Shown: positions 35,798-43,406 of the stretch, in pieces | How the letters are laid out: each line of letters opens with the position of its first letter | Position numbering within the stretch: the first letter of the stretch is position 1 | From: Dehalococcoidia bacterium | Lineage (GTDB): Bacteria; Chloroflexota; Dehalococcoidia; Lucifugimonadales; Lucifugimonadaceae | Assembly (NCBI GenBank): GCA_002728715.1 | Contig: PBVQ01000028.1 | Location: 1 to 46,014 of the forward strand | Length of the DNA: 46,014 nt | Direction of reading: 5' to 3' | Made by a program: the position numbers and the translations under genes | The notes under the pieces: model-generated | What the model saw: the letters and a program-made list of their open reading frames with translations, nothing else | What the model was told of the DNA's origin: nothing | Databases searched by the model: none

Positions 35798-37195
35798 TTA
35801 TCCCCTATTTCTAAAATCAGGTGCAGATAAATATCTTTCTGTGACTACATTAGCGTCACTGAGCCTAGATACAATTGCATCTGAATATTTATTTGTAATT
35901 AAGTTATTTTTATTTCCTATACTTTCTAGAGTTATTCTACTTGTAAAAACAGTTGGGAGTATTAAGTCGTATCTGTGAACTATAATTTGGTAAAGTTTTT
36001 CTTCTGCCCAAGGAGTAGAAGCTTCCGTACCTAAGTCATCCAATATTAACAGATCTACATTTTTTACTTGATTAAAAACTTTATCAAATGAATCATTACC
36101 ATTTGGCCCATATGATGTTCTCAAGTCATCAAGTAAATCTGGCAAGAACTTAAATAATACGGAAAAATTGTTATTTGTTGATTCGTTCATTATTGAAATA
36201 GCTAAATGTGTTTTTCCAACTCCTGTTGGCCCAGCTAAGTATAGCCACCCAGATGGTTCTTCTGCAAATATTTTTGCTACTTCATATGCTTCTTTGAGTG
36301 ATCTTTTTTGGGTGTTTGATGATTTTTGTGCTCCTGATGTTGTGAAATTTTTGAATGTCATTTTTTCTCTAATTCTTTTACTTAGCCCTGTCCCTAGTAC
36401 CTGTTCTATATTTCTACCAGGCTGGATATTTATAATAGAAGAAAAATAAGGGTCGCTAAGCCTAGTTCTAAATCTATCATTTAGTTCGTAAAAATATTTT
36501 GAGGTGGTTACAATGGTTGGCATTCTTCTATTGTATCTATGAGTTAATATTTGATCTAATTTTTCTTCTGCCCAACCACTGAGATTGTTTACAGACAAAT
36601 CATCTAATATTAGTATTGGTGCTTCAATTGTTTGCTGAAAAGTATCATCATAGTTTGTTTCAGTTTCTGAGCTAAGTGCAGATCTAAAGTGATCTAATAA
36701 ATTAGGTATAGATATAAATTTAACAGGATCACCTTGCTCTAATAATGCGTTTCCTATTGCTGCTGCTAAATGTGTTTTTCCTGTTCCTGAGGGTCCAGTT
36801 ATTATCAACCAACCTTCTTTATTAACTACAAATTTTTGAGCTTCATGATATGCTTTTCTAAACGATGATGGTTCCGAAAATCTTTCATTTGTTCCGAGTT
36901 CTATATTATCAAAAGTAAATCTTTCAAATGATTCTAGTTGAGAATATTCCTTTAGACGATTATTTGAGGAATCGATCCAAATTTTTTCTTGGCATTCACA
37001 AGCTATAATTTTTCTCTCCGACGCAGGAGCATTTTCAAAAGGTTCTTCAACAAACCATCTTGTGTTATTGCATATTTTGCAATCATATCCAAGATTATTT
37101 TCTTCCTTTTGATTTTTGTTTTCGGACGTATTCTTTGTAGAATTCGTCCGATCGATTCTCTTCAGAATCTCGTCTAGAGGTTCCATACCTTTCAT
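35798..37195 (-). CDS. Helicase loader-like protein with two tandem DnaC/IstB-type AAA+ domains
   Basis: 465 residues. A possible zinc site, Cys39, Cys42, Cys66 and Cys68 (CKICN...CECQ), precedes the first ATPase domain with Walker A GPSGTGKT at 134-141, Walker B ILILDDL at 194-200 and a conserved RTRLSD at 243-248. A second complete domain has Walker A GPTGVGKT at 322-329, Walker B LLILDDLGTE at 382-391 and VSRLSDA at 442-448. Both share WAEEKLxQIxxHRY, showing internal duplication. DnaC and DnaI loaders have one such domain. It follows dnaB and a DnaD-domain gene, so loading of the replicative helicase is the likely role. The ATG at 37195 (or 37186) lies within the DnaD gene, giving a 101-base overlap. 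Confidence 0.85.
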   Translation of the reverse strand: MKGMEPLDEILKRIDRTNSTKNTSENKNQKEENNLGYDCKICNNTRWFVEEPFENAPASERKIIACECQEKIWIDSSNNRLKEYSQLESFERFTFDNIELGTNERFSEPSSFRKAYHEAQKFVVNKEGWLIITGPSGTGKTHLAAAIGNALLEQGDPVKFISIPNLLDHFRSALSSETETNYDDTFQQTIEAPILILDDLSVNNLSGWAEEKLDQILTHRYNRRMPTIVTTSKYFYELNDRFRTRLSDPYFSSIINIQPGRNIEQVLGTGLSKRIREKMTFKNFTTSGAQKSSNTQKRSLKEAYEVAKIFAEEPSGWLYLAGPTGVGKTHLAISIMNESTNNNFSVLFKFLPDLLDDLRTSYGPNGNDSFDKVFNQVKNVDLLILDDLGTEASTPWAEEKLYQIIVHRYDLILPTVFTSRITLESIGNKNNLITNKYSDAIVSRLSDANVVTERYLSAPDFRNRG

Positions 37196-37841
37196 TTCTA
37201 TTCCCCCTTTCTTTCCCTTCAGAAGTCCATCTCTGAAGGATTGTTTCTATGTACTTCCAATTCCTAACATTATTTTCCGTCGCTATTTTAATTGCATCGA
37301 GTATATCTTTTTCATCGTATTCTTTTAGGGCATTATGAATATTTTCATAAATTATTGGAGTTATATAACCAATATTATTTTCATATGTAGTTATTACAGA
37401 ATTTTGATTTTCTGATGTAAAATCAGTCAAGCTTGAATCTACTTTGTTATGTGAAAAATCTTTTTCTATCCCTTCTTTGATTATATAATTTCTAACCTGT
37501 TCAGTATTTAAAAAAATTCTTGGCTTATTTTCATTTTCATTGATAAGTAAAATTATTCCTTTTTTTTCTAATTGACATAAGGACTCAATGAGTTTTTGAT
37601 TAATATTTTCATTTTTATAAATTCTGAGTACTGCTGGGTCTGAAATTAATTCATCGTAGTGCAAAAATGCCGGAAAGTCTTTTTTGAGATATAAACTATG
37701 TATTATTTTCAATAAAACTTTTAGTTCCTCAAGAGATTCATATTTGTCTAAATATGTAGAAAATAATGGTGCAGGTGTAGGAACATATTTAACACCAAAG
37801 GGTAATCCTTTATTCAATTGATTGTTCTGCTCTCTGGTCAT
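37095..37841 (-). CDS. DnaD-domain replication initiation protein
   Basis: 248 residues. The segment YENNIGYITPIIYENIHNALKEYDEKDI and the following NNVRNWKYIETILQRW match the DnaD/DnaB(Bs) C-terminal domain, which ends in the Y-I-x-x-I-L-x-x-W pattern. The N-terminal part may be a winged helix, with a stretch LIESLCQLEKKGIILLI as recognition helix. A highly charged tail (residues from about 212) is probably disordered and binds DNA. In firmicutes DnaD primes helicase loading; here it lies between dnaB and the loader, overlapping dnaB by 32 bases and the loader by 101. No good ribosome site precedes ATG 37841. Confidence 0.82.
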   Translation of the reverse strand: MTREQNNQLNKGLPFGVKYVPTPAPLFSTYLDKYESLEELKVLLKIIHSLYLKKDFPAFLHYDELISDPAVLRIYKNENINQKLIESLCQLEKKGIILLINENENKPRIFLNTEQVRNYIIKEGIEKDFSHNKVDSSLTDFTSENQNSVITTYENNIGYITPIIYENIHNALKEYDEKDILDAIKIATENNVRNWKYIETILQRWTSEGKERGNRNERYGTSRRDSEENRSDEFYKEYVRKQKSKGRK

Positions 37842-39273
37842 TATAATTAGCGGTACTATTTATCATTGAAATTTCTTGAAATACACCTATAGAATCTTCG
37901 ACCTGAAATTCTACCTCATCAGTTGGCCCATTTCTATGTTTTGCGATAATCACTGATGCTCGATTTCTTGGATAAGGTGATGTTGGATTAGCCTTATTCC
38001 ACTCTTCCAAACTAATTAATTTGTCTTCTCTGTGTATGAACATCACTATATCTGCATCTTGTTCAATTGAACCTGATTCCCTTAGGTCAGATAGCATTGG
38101 TCTTTTAGAGGTTCTTTGCTCAATAGCACGGCTTAATTGAGATATTGCAAGTATAGGTATATTTAGATCTCTTGCTAAAGATTTTATTTGTCTTGAAATT
38201 TCTGAAACTTCTTGTGCACGATTTCCTTCCCTTCCCCTATTATTACCGTTTATTAACTGCATATAATCAATTATAAGAAAATCTAGACCATTTGAAATTT
38301 GTAGTCTTCTAGCTTTACCTCTCATCTCCATTACTGTTTGAAAGGGCGTGTCATCAACAGAAATAGAAAGATCTGACAAAAGTCCAATAGAGTCAACAAC
38401 CTGTTGTTGTTCTATTGTATTTTGTAAAGAAAAATTTCTTATTTTTTGCATGTTAACTTTTGATTGTGAAGCTAATAATCTTTGTGCTATTTGTTCTCTA
38501 CCCATTTCCAGAGAAAATATTCCTACTTTAAAATCTGATTTTGCTGCGGAGACAGCTAAATTTAGACCTAGCATTGATTTTCCAACTGATGGCCTTGCTG
38601 CAAGTACCACCATATCTGATCTTTGTAGACCTCCAACTAATAAATCATTTAATCGAGAGAAACCAGTTGTTACTGGTAATCTTTCAATGTCATCATCTAA
38701 ATTATCTGTAGATGATGTTTGTTCTAGGTAGTTTGTTAGAGATCTAGACAATGGTACAAAATCTCTACTTATTGATTCCTGCCTAATTTTATATAATGCA
38801 TCTTCTGCTGTAGACAATGATTTGTCTACATCAAAATCATCCTTAAATCCAATTTCGCTTATTTCTTCACCAGTCTTTATTAGGTCTCTCATTGTTGATG
38901 TCCTAATAATTAAGTTAGAGTAATGTTCTATATGAACTGACGTTGGAGTGTTTGCAATTAACTCAGAAATATATTCTGCTCCACCTATAGCTTCTAACTG
39001 ATTACTTTTTTCAGAACCGTTCCTACTTAATATTTCTTTGGTTTCTAATTCGTGAATTAGTGTTATTTGGTTAATTGCTTCTTGTCGCTCAAACAAACTA
39101 AGGCAAGCAGAGTAAATAAATCCATTTGTATAAAGGAAAAAATGATCAACTTTGAGTTCTCCCATGATTTTTGTTATTGATTCGCTATCAATTATTATTG
39201 AACCAAGAACGGCCTCTTCAGCCTCTAAGTTGTGTGGTAGATCTATATTATTAATTTGAACATCATTAGCCAT
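37810..39273 (-). CDS. dnaB: Replicative DNA helicase DnaB
   Basis: Hexameric helicase that unwinds DNA at the replication fork. The N-terminal domain begins DLPHNLEAEEAVLGSIIID, typical for DnaB. The RecA-like domain has Walker A ARPSVGKS (226-233), followed by GIFSLEMGREQIAQRLL, the Walker B-type LDFLIIDYMQLI, and LARDLNIPILAISQLSR...RPMLSDLRESGSIEQDADIVMFIHRED near the C-terminus. ATG 39273 gives 487 residues and begins at the conserved N-terminus; an upstream TTG at 39300 is an alternative without a ribosome site. No intein or insert is present. It lies between rplI and the DnaD gene. Confidence 0.96.
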   Translation of the reverse strand: MANDVQINNIDLPHNLEAEEAVLGSIIIDSESITKIMGELKVDHFFLYTNGFIYSACLSLFERQEAINQITLIHELETKEILSRNGSEKSNQLEAIGGAEYISELIANTPTSVHIEHYSNLIIRTSTMRDLIKTGEEISEIGFKDDFDVDKSLSTAEDALYKIRQESISRDFVPLSRSLTNYLEQTSSTDNLDDDIERLPVTTGFSRLNDLLVGGLQRSDMVVLAARPSVGKSMLGLNLAVSAAKSDFKVGIFSLEMGREQIAQRLLASQSKVNMQKIRNFSLQNTIEQQQVVDSIGLLSDLSISVDDTPFQTVMEMRGKARRLQISNGLDFLIIDYMQLINGNNRGREGNRAQEVSEISRQIKSLARDLNIPILAISQLSRAIEQRTSKRPMLSDLRESGSIEQDADIVMFIHREDKLISLEEWNKANPTSPYPRNRASVIIAKHRNGPTDEVEFQVEDSIGVFQEISMINSTANYNDQRAEQSIE

Positions 39274-39335
39274 AAGATTAGTTTGAACTTTTAAACTCAA
39301 ATGGTCAATAGAAGATACAATTATATAAAGATATT

Positions 39336-39352
39336 TTGGGAAATTTTCCCAA
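39336..39352. repeat. Inverted repeat between rplI and dnaB
   Basis: TTGGGAAA/TTTCCCAA with one central base, in the 103-base gap between the rplI stop and the dnaB start. It could be a weak minus-strand terminator for rplI or a regulatory site for dnaB. No T run follows, and a one-base centre is too tight for a full hairpin, which favours a protein-binding dyad. Confidence 0.35.
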
Positions 39353-39376
39353 TATTAGTATAGAGTATTAGGATAA

Positions 39377-40024
39377 TTACTCTTGGGTTTCTTTACTCTC
39401 TTCAACTTCCTGATTTGTTTTTTCAGAGGCATTTTCTGAATCATCTATATTTGAAGATTGAATGTTTTCCTCAGCAGCGGCTAATACATCTTCAAAAGAT
39501 GGGTCAAGTACATTCTCTTCTTTAGTAATAAGCTTTGAAACTTCTTCCATTTGCTTGTTAAGTTGTTTAGATTCTTCATCTGGAACTACATTTACATTGA
39601 TTTCAGTTGAAACATTTTCAAATAAATTCACTTTGACTTTGTATGAGCCAGTTGTTCTTATAGGTGATGATATATGAATAGTTTTTCTGTCTATATCTTC
39701 TCTTTTGGTTATCTCATTTAACTTAGATGCAATAATAGTGTTATTCACGGATCCATAAAGTCTACCAGTTGGACCTGTTTTAACTTCAATATCTATAGAT
39801 TTCTTCTGAATTTCTTCTGAAATTCTCTCCCAGTCTTTTTGTTCTAAAGATCTTCTTTGTGCTGCTTCTTCGCGCAATTTTGTAGCTCTTTTCAGTTCCT
39901 GTTCTGTAGCTACAACAGCTATGTTATTAGGAATAAGAAAATTTCTTGCAAAACCATTTTTTACATCCTTAATATCACCAGCTCTCGCAGTTGGTCTTAA
40001 GTCGTTTAAGAATAATACTTTCAT
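39377..40024 (-). CDS. rplI: Large ribosomal subunit protein bL9 with an acidic C-terminal extension
   Basis: The N-terminal domain is standard: MKVLFLNDLRPTARAGDIKDVKNGFARNFLIP, followed by the connecting helix and the C-terminal domain GRLYGSVNNTIIASKL. A typical bL9 has about 148 residues; this one has 215. The additional residues from about 150 are rich in Glu, Asp, Ser and Asn (including NIDDSENASEKTNQEVEESKETQE in two pieces) and should be disordered. ACAGGT lies upstream of the ATG. The 161-base region to the plus-strand gene at 40186 holds long A and T runs, where the promoters must lie, but I can see no clear consensus. Confidence 0.94.
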   Translation of the reverse strand: MKVLFLNDLRPTARAGDIKDVKNGFARNFLIPNNIAVVATEQELKRATKLREEAAQRRSLEQKDWERISEEIQKKSIDIEVKTGPTGRLYGSVNNTIIASKLNEITKREDIDRKTIHISSPIRTTGSYKVKVNLFENVSTEINVNVVPDEESKQLNKQMEEVSKLITKEENVLDPSFEDVLAAAEENIQSSNIDDSENASEKTNQEVEESKETQE

Positions 40025-40185
40025 GTTTTTACCTGTAATATTTAAATAAGCAAATTTAATTTTGCAATAATTTCAACAAAATATCTATCTTTTTTATGAA
40101 CAATTACATGTATATTAAAGAAAAATAGATTTTAAATTTTTTTTTCAATCTTACATACTTAGTAAATTATAAAGGATTTGATTGT

Positions 40186-41349
40186 ATGACGGTAAATGAT
40201 AAATGGGGTAAGGTATACGAGGAATTAGGTGCAAAACCTGTAATAAACGCAACAGGAAGCGTAACTCTTTTAGGAGGATCAACTCCTGTAAAAGAAGTTC
40301 GAGATGCCATGGAATTGGCAGATTCATCATATGTTCTTTTGGCTGAATTAGAGCAGTATGCTGGGGGAAGAATTTCTGAATTGCTATCGGTTCCAGCTGC
40401 ATATATAACTTCTGGTGCAGGTTCAGCATTAACATTAGCTTCAGCTGCATTTATGACTGGAGACATTGATGAAAATATAGAGAAATTACCTAATACAGAA
40501 GGTATGCCAAATGAAATATTAATTCAAAAAAGACAAAGGTATTGGTACGATAGGTGTATGGAATTTTCAGGTGCAAGATTAGTAGAAGTAGGAAATGAAA
40601 ATAATACATCAGTTGCAGATTTTGAAAAAATAATTAGTGAAAAAACCGCTGCAATTCATGTACCTGTATACGAACAAAAACCAATTGATGAAAATGTATT
40701 GTCTCTGGAAACTATAATTGATCTAGCAAAAAAGCACAATATTCCAATTTCAGTTGATTCTGCTGGGCAAATATATCCTTTAGAAAATTTAGGTAAATAT
40801 GTAAGAATGGGAGCGGACTTTCAATGTGTTGCTGCTAAGTATATGGGTGCACCTCATTCTACTGGTTTTGCTCTAGGCACTAAAGAAATGATATCTCGTA
40901 TTGCAAAAAATTCATTTGTTGGTTACGAAACCAATAGAATTAGAGGAATTGGAAGGCCTCACAAAATTGATAGGCAAGAAATAGTTGGAGTTGTTACAGC
41001 AGTAGAAAGATGGATGACTTTAAATCATGAAGATCGATTAGCAAATTTTGAATATATGACAAATAATATTATTAAAGATATAGATAACAAAAATGGGATT
41101 ATAACTCAAAAGATTGATAATGTTATAGGTCATCAACCCTTTGGTCTCTATATTGATATAGATGAAAATATTAGTAATATAAATCCTCAAATTTTAGTTG
41201 AAAAATTAAAGCAATCTTCTCCTTCAATTTGGACAAGGATTGAAGAAGGGGATTCAAAAATATGTATTATGGTTTTTGGATTAGAGCTTGGGCAGGAAAA
41301 AATCGTCTCTCAAACTATCAATGAAATAATGAAAGAAAACTTAAGATAA
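40186..41349 (+). CDS. SelA-like PLP-dependent enzyme
   Basis: Fold-type I PLP protein of the SelA/DgaE group. The start YEELGAKPVINATGSVTLLGGS is characteristic, as is AGGRISELL with its glycine pair. The PLP-binding lysine is Lys218 in CVAAKYMGAPHSTGFALG, with Asp191 in ISVDSAGQ as the pyridine-nitrogen partner. At 387 residues it is shorter than SelA, and without selC/selB beside it a selenocysteine role is unlikely; DgaE-type amino-sugar acid ammonia-lyases or aminotransferases are better candidates. AAGGA precedes the ATG at normal spacing. It is followed at 13 bases by the broken DUF1932-type dehydrogenase, so the two probably formed a pathway pair. Confidence 0.8.
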   Translation: MTVNDKWGKVYEELGAKPVINATGSVTLLGGSTPVKEVRDAMELADSSYVLLAELEQYAGGRISELLSVPAAYITSGAGSALTLASAAFMTGDIDENIEKLPNTEGMPNEILIQKRQRYWYDRCMEFSGARLVEVGNENNTSVADFEKIISEKTAAIHVPVYEQKPIDENVLSLETIIDLAKKHNIPISVDSAGQIYPLENLGKYVRMGADFQCVAAKYMGAPHSTGFALGTKEMISRIAKNSFVGYETNRIRGIGRPHKIDRQEIVGVVTAVERWMTLNHEDRLANFEYMTNNIIKDIDNKNGIITQKIDNVIGHQPFGLYIDIDENISNINPQILVEKLKQSSPSIWTRIEEGDSKICIMVFGLELGQEKIVSQTINEIMKENLR

Positions 41350-41362
41350 AAAGGAAAATTAT

Positions 41363-42228
41363 ATGAAATTAGATACTATAGGAGTTATGAGTATGGGCGA
41401 TATGGGCAGTGGGGTAGCGGGTGTGCTTAGACAGCATGGTTATAATGTTATAACTTCACTTGAAAATAGAAGTAAAGATTCTATTATTAGAGCCAGAGAA
41501 AATAAAATTACAGATATTGAAGTTTAAGAAATTTAGTAGAAAAATCGGATATTATTTTATCGATTTTAGTTCCATCGCAAGCTTTAAGTTTTGCTCAAGA
41601 TGTTGCCTCTATAACAGCTAATTCAAATCTCAAAAAAATTTTTGTTGATTGTAATGCAATATCACCAAAAACATCTGAATCAATTAATTGTATTATCGAA
41701 GAATCAAATGGTATTTTTATTGATGGAGGTATAATTGGTGGTTCTCCTAGATCTGGTGAAAAGCCAAGAATTTATATATCTGGCGAACACGCTAATCTTC
41801 TTGAACAATTACATACAGAAGATGTTGAATTTGTTAATATGAATTCTAATATTGGTTCAGCCTCTGGATTAAAGATGACCTATGCTGCAATCACTAAAGG
41901 TACTGCTGCATTATATGCTGCCTCACTAATGACTGCAGATCACTTTGATTTACTAGAAAACCTTTTAGACGAATTAAAATATAGCCAACCTAAAGTTTTT
42001 GATTCATTAAAGTCTGTTAATTCTATTTCTGCAAAAGCTTTTAGGTGGATCGGAGAAATGGAAGAAATAGCTGATACATTTAGTTTCTCTAACAACTCTG
42101 AAAAAATTCATCAAGGAGCTGCTGAAACATTTAGAAAAATAGCATCTTCTCCTATTGGACATGAAAGAGTAGATAGTATTGACAAAAACAGAAAAATTAT
42201 TGAAACAATAAATTTATTAAATTCATAA
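41363..42228 (+). pseudogene. 6PGDH-like/DUF1932 NAD-binding dehydrogenase broken by a single-base frameshift
   Basis: A first frame starts at ATG 41363 behind AAGGA and reads the Rossmann start MKLDTIGVMSMGDMGSGVAG, stopping at TAA 41525-41527 after 54 residues. The protein continues in the -1 frame from the TTT at 41523-41525: LRNLVEKSDIILSILVPSQAL, then VDCNAISPKT and GGIIGGSPRSG, to the stop at 42228. One extra T in that run would rejoin the frames exactly. The C-terminal part GSASGLKMTYAAITKGTAALYAASL is the DUF1932 domain. It is probably a single-base deletion or assembly error in an otherwise intact gene; the rest shows no decay. Confidence 0.85.
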
Positions 42229-42238
42229 AAAAACAAAA

Positions 42239-43033
42239 TTAAAATTTCAGATTTTCAATTATTTTTGAGTATTCTTTTTGAATTTCTTGATTTTCTAATG
42301 TTACCGGTTTATTTGCATTTGTATATTCTTTTCTAATGCTTACACTTCCTAAAAATGGCAAATTCATTTCTTCCGCTAGAGATTTTCCTCCACCACTCCC
42401 AAAAACGCCTCCAGATAGGTTCTCAACTATTCCGTATACATTTAGATTCATTTTTTTTATCATATTTATCGATCTTTTAGCATCTAATACAGCCAACTCT
42501 TGAGGGGTTGTTACAATTATGAATCCATCTAGGTTTAATGTTTGCATAACTGTCAAGGGAGCATCTGATGTTCCTGGAGGTAGGTCTACAAGCATATAGT
42601 CTAAATCTCCCCATAATGTAGATTGGGTGAATTGATTAATGGCGTTATGTATCATTGGACCACGCCATATTATAGCTTCATCTTCATCTTTTTGAAAAAA
42701 AGCCATAGACATTACCTTGACTCCAAATCTTGATGGCGGTATGAGCTTATCCTTATCCTGTATTGGACCTTCGGAAATTCTTAATAATCTTGTCACATTT
42801 GGGCAGTCTATATCACAATCAAAAATGGCAACAGATTGATTTTTTTCCGAGAGAGTTACAGCAAGATTTGTTGTGATTGTTGTTTTCCCAACACCACCTT
42901 TACCTGAGTAAACACCAATTCTTTTTGATATAGAAGTTAATGAATCAGTAATTTTTTTTCTATTTTTAAAATTTTCCCTAGCTTGAGCTAATTTTGCTTC
43001 TTCTTGCGGAGTAAGTTTTCTTGGAGAAGTCAT
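42239..43033 (-). CDS. mrp: Mrp/ApbC-family P-loop ATPase, lacking the C-terminal CxxC
   Basis: Iron-sulfur cluster carrier ATPase of the Mrp/NBP35 family. The deviant Walker A SGKGGVGKT is at 43-51, with the signature lysine Lys45, and the Walker B-like MLVDLPPGTSD at 147-156. Where family members carry CxxC between VENMS and the FGxGG loop, this protein goes directly from VENLSGG to VFGSGGG, so the bridging cysteines are missing. The only cysteines are Cys73 and Cys77 (DCDIDCPNV). At 264 residues it is shorter than the norm, starting just before the P-loop. The start overlaps the DUF59 stop by one base, so the two act together. Confidence 0.86.
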   Translation of the reverse strand: MTSPRKLTPQEEAKLAQARENFKNRKKITDSLTSISKRIGVYSGKGGVGKTTITTNLAVTLSEKNQSVAIFDCDIDCPNVTRLLRISEGPIQDKDKLIPPSRFGVKVMSMAFFQKDEDEAIIWRGPMIHNAINQFTQSTLWGDLDYMLVDLPPGTSDAPLTVMQTLNLDGFIIVTTPQELAVLDAKRSINMIKKMNLNVYGIVENLSGGVFGSGGGKSLAEEMNLPFLGSVSIRKEYTNANKPVTLENQEIQKEYSKIIENLKF

Positions 43034-43347
43034 TAGTCAATCCCTAAAAGGGCTTTTCCCTCTTCGGTAATCATATCAGGCGTCCATGGAGGATCAAAAA
43101 CTACGTCAACTTGTACATCTTCTACGTCATCTATTTCTGCAATTCTCCATTCAGCTTGCTGGGCTATATATGGTCCCATCCCACATCCAGGTGCTGTAAG
43201 CGTCATTTCAACATGAACATCTCCATCAGAAACTTCTACAGAATATATTAGGCCTAAATCAACCACATTTACTGGGATTTCAGGGTCAAATACATCTCTT
43301 AAGGCTTCCATCACTGTATCGTTATTTAGTTGTTCTGTTTCAGGCAT
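43033..43347 (-). CDS. MIP18/DUF59-family iron-sulfur assembly protein
   Basis: 104 residues of the SufT/PaaD-like type. The N-terminal motif ALRDVFDPEIPVNVVDLGLIYSVEV (two parts) and TLTAPGCGMGPYI with the conserved Cys are visible, as is DVVFDPPWTPDMIT at the end. This family helps assemble or deliver Fe-S clusters, and fused or adjacent to Mrp it forms the usual pair. It is the first gene of the pair, 59 bases from uvrB. Confidence 0.9.
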   Translation of the reverse strand: MPETEQLNNDTVMEALRDVFDPEIPVNVVDLGLIYSVEVSDGDVHVEMTLTAPGCGMGPYIAQQAEWRIAEIDDVEDVQVDVVFDPPWTPDMITEEGKALLGID

Positions 43348-43406
43348 AAAATTTCCTTCTAAAATCTTTGAGTGTAATGCTATTATAATTAATTATATAG
43401 ATTTTT

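Noticed and set aside
40025-40185. Possible small RNA or tRNA between rplI and the SelA-like gene
   Set aside because: No cloverleaf or strong stem could be formed; the segment is mostly A and T runs.
41519-41530. Programmed -1 frameshift at the broken DUF1932 gene
   Set aside because: No X XXY YYZ slippery heptamer in the zero frame and no clear downstream structure; a one-base deletion is simpler.
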